Part shown: positions 23,801-32,400 of the stretch, one piece after another
How the letters are laid out: every line of letters begins with the position of its first letter
Numbering within the stretch: the stretch's first letter is position 1
Assembly (NCBI RefSeq): GCF_947507565.1
Contig: NC_089182.1
Coordinates: 310,001 to 374,000 of the forward strand
Length of the DNA: 64,000 nt
DNA from: Oscarella lobularis
Taxonomy: Eukaryota > Porifera > Homoscleromorpha > Homosclerophorida > Oscarellidae
Direction: 5' to 3'
The notes under the pieces: model-generated
Told to the model about the DNA's origin: nothing
The model's input: the letters and a program-made list of their open reading frames with translations, nothing else
The model's database searches: none
Position numbers and translations under genes: made by a program

Positions 23801-24831
23801 GAATGAAAAGAGCTTTGGAGGATCTTGTTCGGTCTGTTTCGACGGAAGAAAGCGAAACGTCTGGTTCACATTGATCTTGAGAATGGTCTTGTTGTTGGAA
23901 TTCAGATATAAAACCTGAAAAAGTTACACCATTTCAAAATACGTAATAATAATAATGATGATGATGATAATGATTTGAGTACCTTCTTCTCTTCCATTAC
24001 AGACACGGCCGTTTTTTCTTCAAACGACCGTTTTATTGCCAAGCTGTTCTTGTCTCTTTGAACAGAATAGCGAGTCAAATGTTTACCTAAAGATACAATT
24101 AGCTATAAGTGCGAAACTCCCAACGTCAAACAGACCCATGTGATCGACCTCCAGTGAAACATAGGAATCTTTCAGAGACTAAAATAAGCCGAACTAGATT
24201 CACCATCATACCAACACAAGATCCAGCTACCTCTCTCCGAGCATTGAACAAGGCAACAACGGTTTTGAGAAAGCTAATCGCCTTCGCGTCGCCTCCTTCG
24301 CGATACTCAACAGCCGATATCATTCCGTCCGAGCCGTATTCGAAAGAGAGCCTAAGGTAGTGTAATAACTTCCGCCGCTTACAGTTTAAGGCTGGATCTC
24401 ACCACAATCCGACGAAAGCGTCTTGCGTCAACGGCAAATCTGCGCGGGGGAGAGAAACGGACGCCCCTCTCGTTGCTATTTTGCCTTCGTCGTTGATATG
24501 GCGTTGCTTACCCTCATCGTTCGCTTCTTCGAGTCCAATCTGCTTGAATTCCAAAACAGAAACGAGGAATTCGCTGCCTTGGACGTTTTTCAAAACGATC
24601 TGGGAAAAAGTAACGGTCAAAATGAAACCACGCCTCCTAGCATTCCTCTACGCGTAATACCTTTGCTTCGGTTTCTTCAAATCCCAGCACGCTTCCTCCA
24701 ACCAATTTCGAGTGAAAAACGTAAGTGTAGATTCGGCGGGGCTCGAAAGAGGATCCCGTTTGAGATGCGACGGCATCCGAGCCGTCAAGCGTTAGAAAGA
24801 GGCCAAGAGCGAGCAGCACAACAAAGGACAT
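6832..24831 (-). CDS. Giant secreted chimera: lipid-transfer (vitellogenin-type) N terminus, M23-like, PAN, FN3-like array, EGF and VWC-like C terminus
   Basis: I traced 55 exons whose phases agree at every junction: 14,976 nt, about 4,991 aa. Exons (plus coordinates): 24661-24831, 24403-24599, 24231-24351, 24118-24178, 23983-24086, 23663-23914, 23502-23609, 23434-23448, 23189-23390, 22971-23146, 22786-22916, 22547-22737, 22351-22496, 21964-22299, 21770-21912, 21645-21715, 21447-21583, 21224-21396, 20893-21067, 19985-20837, 19713-19925, 19459-19653, 19282-19406, 19059-19224, 18931-19001, 18727-18881, 17931-18687, 17410-17873, 17263-17357, 17080-17208, 16799-17021, 16575-16744, 16159-16518, 15053-16094, 14280-15003, 13784-14226, 11933-13726, 11786-11876, 11547-11733, 11433-11486, 10905-11374, 10081-10852, 9864-10018, 9683-9809, 9491-9619, 9305-9440, 9101-9243, 8958-9046, 7856-8894, 7647-7799, 7546-7587, 7267-7494, 7092-7214, 6969-7035, 6832-6913. 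A signal peptide ([17 protein letters not shown]) opens it and no membrane helix was seen, so it should be secreted. Individual splice sites could shift a few bases; the 31-bp intron at 24087-24117 and the join 21068-21223 are least certain. Domain entries follow separately. Confidence 0.72.
10081..18687 (-). other. Array of about 16-18 FN3-like repeats in the giant chimera
   Basis: Residues about 1562-4150. Repeats share W..F.D.ES.I..Y....G, then ..G..Y.V.V.A.N.AGL, then ..DTTPP linkers, for example [18 protein letters not shown] with NGAGLNS and [13 protein letters not shown]. Exons 35 and 38 of the model hold several repeats each, while others are split by introns. The repeats are Ser/Thr rich with many N-glycosylation sequons. 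They belong to the fibronectin-III-like class found in long marine-invertebrate extracellular proteins. The exact count depends on how degenerate copies are scored. Confidence 0.65.
17715..17873 (-). other. PAN/apple-like domain of the giant chimera
   Basis: Residues about 1816-1868: [17 protein letters not shown], then [17 protein letters not shown]. This is the PAN spacing of two vicinal Cys-containing turns followed by C.sf.y....C.L. PAN domains mediate protein or carbohydrate contacts outside the cell. It sits between FN3-like repeats and starts exactly at an exon boundary, as expected for a shuffled module. Confidence 0.6.
19985..20095 (-). other. SAP-like helix-turn-helix motif in the giant chimera
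   Basis: Near residues 1221-1254 the run [28 protein letters not shown] (read as one segment) has the SAP pattern: helix, RGLdT.G.R, helix. SAP motifs usually bind DNA, which is unexpected in a secreted protein, so it may only be a helical hairpin with a similar look. Confidence 0.35.
20557..21067 (-). other. LECT2/M23-peptidase-like domain of the giant chimera
   Basis: Residues about 925-1063 follow the LECT2 and M23 lysostaphin-fold order: [23 protein letters not shown] in the place of HxxxD-type [15 protein letters not shown] like [27 protein letters not shown], then PFVHVTIKQ and FVDPSAFV like HVHIE and DPTAYL. The first zinc ligand His seems replaced (Glu or Tyr before GID), and only one His remains in the HxH pair, so catalysis is unlikely. 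Known: vertebrate LECT2 is a non-enzymatic M23-fold secreted factor. The match rests on motif order seen by eye. Confidence 0.55.
21224..22299 (-). other. Helical, coiled-coil-like segment of the giant chimera
   Basis: Residues about 626-912 over five exons are Ala, Leu, Gln and Glu rich, with amphipathic heptads, for example [37 protein letters not shown] and [18 protein letters not shown]. Only one short Cys-Ser-Ser-Trp patch (GDCSSWLGV) breaks the pattern. I recognise no named family. Amphipathic helices of this type could bind lipid or oligomerise. Confidence 0.5.
23434..23448 (-). other. 15-bp microexon in the lipid-transfer module
   Basis: Encodes five residues (ANEGM), flanked by a clean acceptor (GTGTAG) and donor (ATG|GTAAAG). 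Without it the neighbouring exons do not read through, because the downstream frame needs the acceptor at about 23391. Confidence 0.5.
23945..23977. repeat. Trinucleotide AAT/ATG microsatellite inside an intron
   Basis: AATAATAAT followed by ATGATGATG-type repeats fills much of the intron between two exons of the lipid-transfer module. Simple repeat only. Confidence 0.7.
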
Positions 24832-24885
24832 CTTTCACTGCATTCTAAGTCAACGCATGTAGAAACCTCTAAATAAACGATCACG

Positions 24886-24893
24886 TGACGTCA
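24886..24893. promoter_or_regulatory. CRE palindrome TGACGTCA, copy 1
   Basis: Perfect 8-bp CRE. CACGTG at 24882-24887 overlaps its left end, so a bHLH and a bZIP factor would compete for this site. Confidence 0.6.
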
Positions 24894-24915
24894 ACGCACT
24901 ACTAAACGGTGCACT

Positions 24916-24923
24916 TGACGTCA
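24916..24923. promoter_or_regulatory. CRE palindrome TGACGTCA, copy 2
   Basis: A second perfect 8-bp CRE, 30 bp from the first (about three helical turns), so both would face the same side of the DNA. Confidence 0.6.
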
Positions 24924-24972
24924 CACGGCTGATAACGTAACCTGTATTTGTCTCGCGTGACGACATTTTCGT

Positions 24973-26181
24973 ATGGGGCATCGACTCGGAGTCGTCGTTT
25001 CGTCGCGCTGGCGTTGTCGGCTCTTCTCGCAGCAGAAACTGTTCACGCCGGGCCCGCTGACGACGAGCGCAACGACGAAAGCGGCGATGATGCGCGACGT
25101 CGGCTCGCGTGACAAGAATTTCGTCGCGACGATTCGATTCGTTCGCGATCGGATCGTCGAGCTCGCTCGTTTGCCGTCGAGCGTCTATACGTGCGTTCCT
25201 GTGCAGGGCAGCGGTACGTATGCACTCGAATCCGTTCTAACGACTGGTCTACCGCGATCGAGAGAAGAATGTCACGTGACTATGCCACGGGTTCTCGTAC
25301 TAGCGAACGGCGCTTACGGCGCGCGCGCTGCCGCCATCTGCGACGTTCTTAATTATGACGTCACCTTCTATAACGGTCCCGAAGACGAACGACTTGATTT
25401 GAAAAAGATCGAAGCGTTGCTCGCGGAAAACTCGAAAAAGAAGTTTGATATGGTAACGTCAGTCCACTGCGAAACGACGTCAGGAATCGTAAACAATATA
25501 ACAGAAATTGGAAATCTGATCAGAAAATACTCCCCCGCATCGTTGTACCTCGTCGATGCGATGAGTAGTTTCGGAGCCATACCGACTGATTTTTCCAATA
25601 CCGACTTTGTGGTGAGCTCCAGTAACAAGTGCCTCGAAGGCGTTCCGGGCTTTTCTTTCGTCATTGCCAACGTGGAAAAATTGTCGACGTGCCGTGGCCA
25701 AGCGCGCAGCGTCAGTCTCGATCTATACGCACAATACGAAGGCTTGGAAAGAACGGGCCAGTTTCGCTTCACCCCGCCAACTCACGCTTTTTTAGCTCTA
25801 AAGCAGGCGTTGCTGGAATTGGAAGCCGAGGGGGGCGTCGAGGCGCGGATGACGAGGTATCGGCGAAATTGCGAGATCCTGCGAGAAGGAATGCAGAGAA
25901 TGGGATTTGTGGAGTTCCTCGATGCGAGTCATCGTGACGCCTATATTATTACGTCGTACCTGTATCCAAAGCATCCGAGGTTTCAATTCGATATTTTCTA
26001 CGACGAGTTGTGCAAGCTGGGCATTGTATTGTATCCTGGAAAGGTAACGAAAGCGAATTGTTTTCGCGTTGGCAATATTGGACAGTTGTTCGAAGAGGAT
26101 ATGCGCAATATGCTGAATGCTGTCGAGGCGGTCTGCGGGAAACTTGGTCTTCCCCTTCCACTAAATGGAGGACTGCATTAA
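24973..26181 (+). CDS. phnW: 2-aminoethylphosphonate:pyruvate transaminase (PhnW type), probably mitochondrial
   Basis: 402 aa, single exon. It transfers the amino group of 2-aminoethylphosphonate to pyruvate, giving phosphonoacetaldehyde and alanine, with PLP. Seen: LFTPGPLTTS at the substrate pocket, QGSGTYALESVL, NGAYGARA, HCETTSG, LVDAMSSFG with Asp195 for the pyridine nitrogen, SSSNKCLEGVPGF with Lys219 as Schiff-base lysine, SLDLYAQYE, FTPPTHAFLALKQAL and YPGKVTKANCFRVGNIG. These are PhnW hallmarks and separate it from alanine-glyoxylate aminotransferase. About 22 extra N-terminal residues, Arg-rich and without acidic residues (MGHRLGVVVSSRWRCRLFSQ), look like a mitochondrial leader. 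PhnW homologues occur in some marine invertebrates. Intronless beside a 54-intron gene. No phosphonatase or other phn gene is in the window. Confidence 0.9.
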   Translation: MGHRLGVVVSSRWRCRLFSQQKLFTPGPLTTSATTKAAMMRDVGSRDKNFVATIRFVRDRIVELARLPSSVYTCVPVQGSGTYALESVLTTGLPRSREECHVTMPRVLVLANGAYGARAAAICDVLNYDVTFYNGPEDERLDLKKIEALLAENSKKKFDMVTSVHCETTSGIVNNITEIGNLIRKYSPASLYLVDAMSSFGAIPTDFSNTDFVVSSSNKCLEGVPGFSFVIANVEKLSTCRGQARSVSLDLYAQYEGLERTGQFRFTPPTHAFLALKQALLELEAEGGVEARMTRYRRNCEILREGMQRMGFVEFLDASHRDAYIITSYLYPKHPRFQFDIFYDELCKLGIVLYPGKVTKANCFRVGNIGQLFEEDMRNMLNAVEAVCGKLGLPLPLNGGLH

Positions 26182-26400
26182 TAAGACTTTGGTCGCGCGC
26201 TCTACGCTTACTGTTTGTCCAACGCGACTTGCTCCGCGGAGCGTCGTAATTAAAATGTTGTGTATTTTTAAAACTAAATGACAGACAAAAACACACTAAA
26301 ATGAATTATTGTAAAAAAAGTATGCTAAGAAACTGACAAGTAAACATAATAAGACATACAATATATGTTCAAAAGCCGTCAATGTTTTTTCGTCGTGATT
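26182..26400. other. Convergent 3' ends of phnW and the giant repeat gene
   Basis: About 220 AT-rich bp between the two stop codons. ATTAAA at 26249-26254 on the plus strand could end the phnW message. No canonical AATAAA is visible for the minus-strand gene, and no further exon with Cys-rich, hydrophobic or GPI-type sequence is apparent for it. Confidence 0.5.
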
Positions 26401-29400
26401 CTAAACTCCAGTCATGTTGTACGTAACGTTAGCAGGAGTAATCGAATCTTGAAAAACGAATTCGTCTAATTTGAAAGTTGTTTTATTGACGATTTCGCTG
26501 AACGTGAAGAAGATCTTTCCAATATCCATGTCAACATTAAACGACACCAGATCAGGGCGCGATTCGTCAAAAACGTAGTCGTTCGCTTTCTTTCCTTTGC
26601 TAAGAGGAACGACGGGATTTTCGTTCATGTCTTTGATACCCATATTCGTCATTGCAATAAAAGTCGTATTGATTGAGATAGCCAGAGTAGGACAAGCTTT
26701 AAGGTTGTTTAGATCTGATGTGCTCAGATTTAGAGTAATCACAGTTCCGTCCTCAAGCGAGGAGCTGCCTCCGGTTAGAACGTAGGTGTTGTCAGGTCCA
26801 GTGGCCATTGGAGCATTCCTGATGGTAATAGCCGCTGGAGTAAACGTTGAAGCCTTGACCGTTTCCGAGAAGGTCATTGCAAGTGATCCAGCATCCATGT
26901 CGATGTCAAATGACGTCAAAACTGGCGGGACTTTGTCTTCAATATAGCGATTCACCTGCTTGCTGGCGTTAACGGAAATCTGACTAATAAAGTTATCAGC
27001 CATGTCTCTAACAAAATCGCCGGAAAGAGATAGGAACGTCGTGTTCTCGGTCGTCGCAAGGCCAGACAGCCGTTTGATTTCATTTAGGTCTGCTGTAGAG
27101 ATGTTCACTTGTACAAGCGTTCCGTCGTCGCTCACTACACTTCCTCCAGTCAAACGGTAGGTGACTCGCGATCCGATTGATTGATTACGAAGAACGATTT
27201 CGGTTACTTGCAGCGACGAAGCGTTGACAGTTTCACTGAATAAGAATTTCAACAATCCGAGATTCAAATCAAGTGTATATTCGACCAATTCCGGCAAGGT
27301 GACGTCAGAAACGAATGGCCGGGCAGCCAAGGCGTTTGATTTTGCTACGGCATACACTTGATTTCCATTCATATCCGTTATGGCTCTAGCAGTGATCGAC
27401 AAATAGGAGTTGGTCGTTTCGTTACTCGCACCCGTTGCCAAATTGACGTCTTTCTTGATGGCGTTGAGATCTCGGCTGATGATTTTTACAATGACAATGT
27501 CCGAATCGTTCGTAATGACGTCGCCTCCGGAGAACACAAACGACGTGACATTGTCGTCACTCGTCGCGTTCTGTAGCAGCGTCACTTCAGTCATATTCAG
27601 AGACGTGATGTTGACAGTCTCAGAAAAGCTTAGCGTTATTAGTCCCTCATTCATGTCCAAAGAGAATGTCAGAAGCCTAGGTCTGATAGAATCCAGAGTG
27701 AAATTGGAGACCGGCAAAGAAGGCACTGGTAAGAGTTGGTTTCCAAAAGCGTCCTTCGCTCCTAATTGAGAGACCGACAGCCACGTCGTCGAGGACGACA
27801 CGGCAAGACGGGTCATCTTTTTGAGTTCGTTGAGATCGTCGGTACTAAGTTTGATGACTATTTTCGGACCATCGGCGAGAGATGGCTTGCTCCCGGCTGA
27901 TAAACGAACGACTTCTGTCGGCGTTGTTTGAGCGTTTTGCAAAACAAAATCGCTTACATTCACAGTACTGGCATCGACGGTTTCCGAAAAGCTTAGAATC
28001 AGTTCTTCACTTGTGATATTCAAATCGAATTCTTGTAGACTAGGCCTGGTCAAATCGTTGACGAACGTGGCAACGGTGATAGCATTTCCGTTGTATCGTG
28101 GCAAAACGGGCTGTTCGTTCATATCCTTTACGGCAAACTCGTCAATCAATAGCGCCGTAGCCAAACGACGCAAGGCAATGCCACGCGCTTTTATTTCGTT
28201 CAAATCGTCTAAGCTCAACTGCAGTTGGACCGATGTACTGTCGGTCGAGGCGATCAACTGACGGTCTTTCAATCTGTACTGCTGAGATGTTGAATTGACG
28301 CGAGACGCCAGTTGGAGTGTTATCGCAGTCACATTTGTCGTAGACACATCAATCGTTTCTCTGAAGTATAGAGTCAGCTTTCCAGTGTTCATATCAAGGT
28401 CGAACGAACGCAAACGAGGTCGAGTTGTATCGAAGAAGAATTGCTCCACTGGTAAAGCAGACGTTTCGTTGATTCTATTCAGCAAATTTCCGGCCATGTC
28501 CTTTACCAACGTCGGTGCGACGCTCAAAAACGTCGAATTGCGGTCGACGAATAACGTCGTATTTCTCTTGACGTTGTTTAAATCGTGAATTGTTAGGATA
28601 ACGTCGATCGTGAGACCATCCGAGCTGTTCGTTGATCCTCCAGTTAGAGTGTAGGACGTGCCTCCTGTTTCCGATGACTGTAGCGTTATGTTGGTGAAAG
28701 CCATCGATTCGACGTCAACTGGCTCATCGAAGTTCAGCGACAGAATGCCAAGATCAAGATCCATCGAAAACGATTCCAGATTAGGCGAACTAGAGTCTCC
28801 TGTAAACAGCTGCACTGATCTGAGCGTTTCATCCACAGAATTTCCAGCCATATCCTGAATTCCGTTGTCTTCCAGCAGCAATAACGTGTTGTCATATCCG
28901 GTCGCCAGGTCGGTGTCTAGCCTAATGAAATCGTGATCGATCTTTGACAACTGCACGCGGACCGTAGGATCGTCGTCATCGAGCAGTTCTCCTCCGCTGA
29001 GAGTATAACTCGTTGTTCTGTTTGCGTCCGATAGCAACGTTATCTTCTTCGTTGTAAGGCCCAGGGTTTGCACATCGACGGTCTCGTCGAACGTAAAAGT
29101 CAAAACCCCACTGTCGATGTCTAGTGAGAACGCTTGGAATACCGGGCTCGTCGTGTCGAGAACAAAATTCTCTTTGGTAACGACACGGGCGTCTGAAATT
29201 TCAAGACGCTCGACTGGAAGTCCAACCATATCGGCGATAGTCCAATTTGTAATTGAGATGTACGCGTTGTCCGAAGAAGAGGCTAAGGCGGTGAGTCGTT
29301 TGATGTCATTTACGTCGCTGATAGAGAGATTGATTCTGATCGTCGGCGAATCGTGAAGCTCCGTCAAAACACCAGCGCGAATTTTATGGATAGAACTGTT

Positions 29401-32400
29401 TGCACCTTGAGAAGGAACTAACGTGACTCCACTGACAGCCAGAGACGACGCGTTGACGGTTTCTGAGAACGTCAAAGCTAATATTCCCGTGTTCATATCA
29501 AGTCCAAATTCGCTGAGCTTCGGCCTCGTCACGTCCTTTGCGTAGTTGGTCACTTTTACAGCGACGCCTCCTTCCTCAGACACGTCGTTTCCAGCCATGT
29601 CCTCGAGTGCTCGGTCGTACAAGAAAAGATAGGTGTTATTTGCATCTGTTCCCAAGTCAGTGTATTTCTTCAATTCATTCATATCGTTTTCTGAAACGAT
29701 GACCTGGAATTCGACTCCGTCGACGGACGGGTCAAGGGCGGTAACGCTCGTCAGTTGGACAATTCTCGTGGAGTCTTTCCTCAGTTCAGCGTTTCGGAAT
29801 TCAAAACCAGTCGCATTGATTGTCGAAACGTCCATCGTTTCCGTAAAGGTAAGATTCAATAAACCTTCGCTCGCCATATTGAAGTCAAATTCAAGCAGGA
29901 CTGGCGGACTTTGATCGGCGATGTATTGAGCTGCTTTCTTAGCGTCCCCAGGCTGAATTTCTACTACTCTGTTGCCAACCATGTCAAGTACTGTCGCTGA
30001 ATCGCTGTAGCTGATGTACGTGGTGTCGATGTTCGTTGCCAGATCTCGATTAGTCTCTTCCTTAAGTTTGTCAAAGTCTGCTTTGGTGAAATCGATGTGG
30101 ACAATGTACGAGTCTTGTGAACTTACGGTTCCTCCTCTTAGAGTCAGACCCGGTATGCGTGTTAGCGGACCGACGGCTCTTTGGATCGAGATTTCCGTCA
30201 CTAAGACACTTGACACGCGCACAGTTTCTGAAAACGTGAGCGACAGTCGACCGGTGTTCATGTCGAGAGTGAAGTTAGTAAGGAAGGGACGAGTTGTATC
30301 CGGAACAAAGTCCTGTGCTTTGACGTAGCTTCCATTGAGAATGGCATCAATCGAATTGTCGTTCATGTCTCGAAGTCCTTGTCTCCCTATTCCAAGATAG
30401 CTGTTCGCTGCACTCGTACCGATCGATGGAATTCTTTGCAAATTCGTCGCATCGAAGAACGACAGCCTCACAATAATTTCGGTCGAGTCGTTCGAGACTA
30501 CAGTACCAGATGTTAACGTGTATTGGTCTTCCACTGACGCTTCGGCCATTGATTGCAGCGATATGCTGGAAATGTTGACCGTTTCGCTACTGATTGGCTC
30601 GTCGAACGTCAAGAGCAATTCCTGCGGATGATCCATGTCTAATGTAAATGAAGTGATTTCGGGAGGTGTCTTGTCTTCCGTGAAATTTAGAACGAGCTTA
30701 GCCAGATTTTGCTCAAGTTCTTTAAGTTTGTTATTGTTCTTGTCGAGTGCTGAGAATTTATTGAATCGAAGGTATGTGTTGTTCACTTTCGTTGTCAATT
30801 CACGATCGAGTTTGATTTCATTCAAGTCGTCATCGGTAAGACCAACGGTGACTGAAACAAGATTCCAAAGTTCCGAGACAGAGCCTGTTAGACGTCTGAC
30901 TGAGGTTCCGTTCTTAGCCAAATTTTGCAGCCAAAGTTGAGTGACGTTAAATGAAGACGGCTCGATTGTTTCCGAAAAAGTGATAAGCAATTCCCCTCTG
31001 TTCAGGTCCAAGTTGAATGAGAGCAACTCCGGCAAGGTGGAATCGTTGACAAATTTGATTGCTTTTTGCGCCTTGTCTAAAGATAGAGAATTTACCGGGT
31101 TTCCACTCATATCGTTTACTGCCGTTGACGGAAACGATAGATACGTCGTGCCAGAACTTATGGCCAACACGTCAAGGCTCTTAATTACGTTGAAATCGAT
31201 GTCGGATAAGAGCAAGCGAATGGTTGGGCCGTCCTCTCTCCGATACGTACCTCCCGTTAGAGTGTATTTAGCGGGAGGACTGTTGCTTGCTTCACTCTGT
31301 ATTGTGATCTTGTCGGCGTTGAACGAACTGACGTTAACAGTCTCTGTGAACGAAAGGAGTAGAACGCCTTTGTTCATGTCCAATTCAGAGAGTCTTAGAC
31401 TTGGAGACGTCGTGTCGGCAACAAAGCGGTCGGCAATTTTGCCGAGTTTGATCTCATTGATTTCGAGATATGCCATGTCGAAAATGAAGTCAGCTGATAC
31501 TGATATGTAGGTATTGTTTACTTCTGTTGCAAGGTCCTTTCGCTTTTTGATCTCATTGAAGTCGCTCTCTGAAATATTCAACGTAATTAGAACGCCATTC
31601 GGCGACGACGTTCCACTGGCCGAAGAAAGTCGGTAACTTGAGTTCGAGTCATTGCTTCCCATTGCTGAACGGAAAGTGAGCGTCCAAGCTTTGAGAGACG
31701 CGCTGTCCACGGCCTCGTCAAAGGTAAGCAATAGGTTTCCAGAATTAGCATCCATTTCGTACGAAAGAAGTCGAGGACGAGTTTCATCTTCGGCATAGTC
31801 GCTAACTTGCAAGCCGTTTCGCATAGCATCATTCAAGTTTCCGCTCATATCGGCGACAGCCTTGCCTTCAAGTCGGACAAAGCTCGTATTGGTTCGAACG
31901 GCGAGCGTCCGGTCGAGCTTGACGCTGTTGAGATCGTCAGCCGACAGCACTATGACAAGAACTGTTGAATCGTTGCTGTTCGTCCAGCTCGTCGCCAAGG
32001 GGAGGCTCGACGAGAAACTGGTGTTTCGATTCTGAATGATTATTCGACTCGTCGTGAGATTGGCGTCCACGACCTCGTCGAAACGTAGTTCGAGTAGACC
32101 GGTATTCATGTCAAGAACGACGTCTATCAGCAAAGGCTTAGTTGTGTCGCGCGTAAAGTTTGCGACTCTCTCTGCAGCCGTCGGAGCAATTTCGTTGACA
32201 TTATTGCCGTTCATGTCTTTCGCGGCTTGACTTCGTATGGAAATGTACGTCGTGTTCTTGTCGATCGCGAGTTCTCGACGTCGCTTTATCTCATTCAAGT
32301 CGCCCGCTGACAGCGTCACTTCTATGATTGTGTCGTCTTCTTGGGACGATTGACTCTGAGAAGTCAATTTGTAGCTGGTCGTAAAATTCGTAAGTTTCTC

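Larger units (their letters stand above)
22351..24831 (-). other. Lipoprotein N-terminal (vitellogenin/apoB/MTP-type) domain of the giant chimera
   Basis: Residues about 25-625, thirteen exons. Seen: [17 protein letters not shown], the usual opening beta strand of vitellogenin-N; an ALFNARRE segment; [15 protein letters not shown], like the family's E...D..G.C.V turn; then an alpha-helical HEAT-like part with [35 protein letters not shown] and [15 protein letters not shown], which is the classic LPD_N 'aLkaLGN.g....l' pattern. Known: this module forms the lipid cavity of large lipid-transfer proteins. The usual downstream DUF1943 and VWD domains are not recognisable here; unrelated modules follow instead. 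It could be a lipid carrier turned into a matrix protein. Confidence 0.75.
24832..24972. promoter_or_regulatory. 141-bp divergent promoter between the giant chimera and the phosphonate transaminase
   Basis: The two start codons face away from each other across 141 bp, so both leaders and core promoters must fit here. It contains two perfect CRE palindromes exactly 30 bp apart, a CACGTG E-box overlapping the first, and a half site CGTGACG near 24955. No TATA box. Co-regulation by a bZIP factor such as CREB/ATF is plausible but inferred. Confidence 0.6.
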
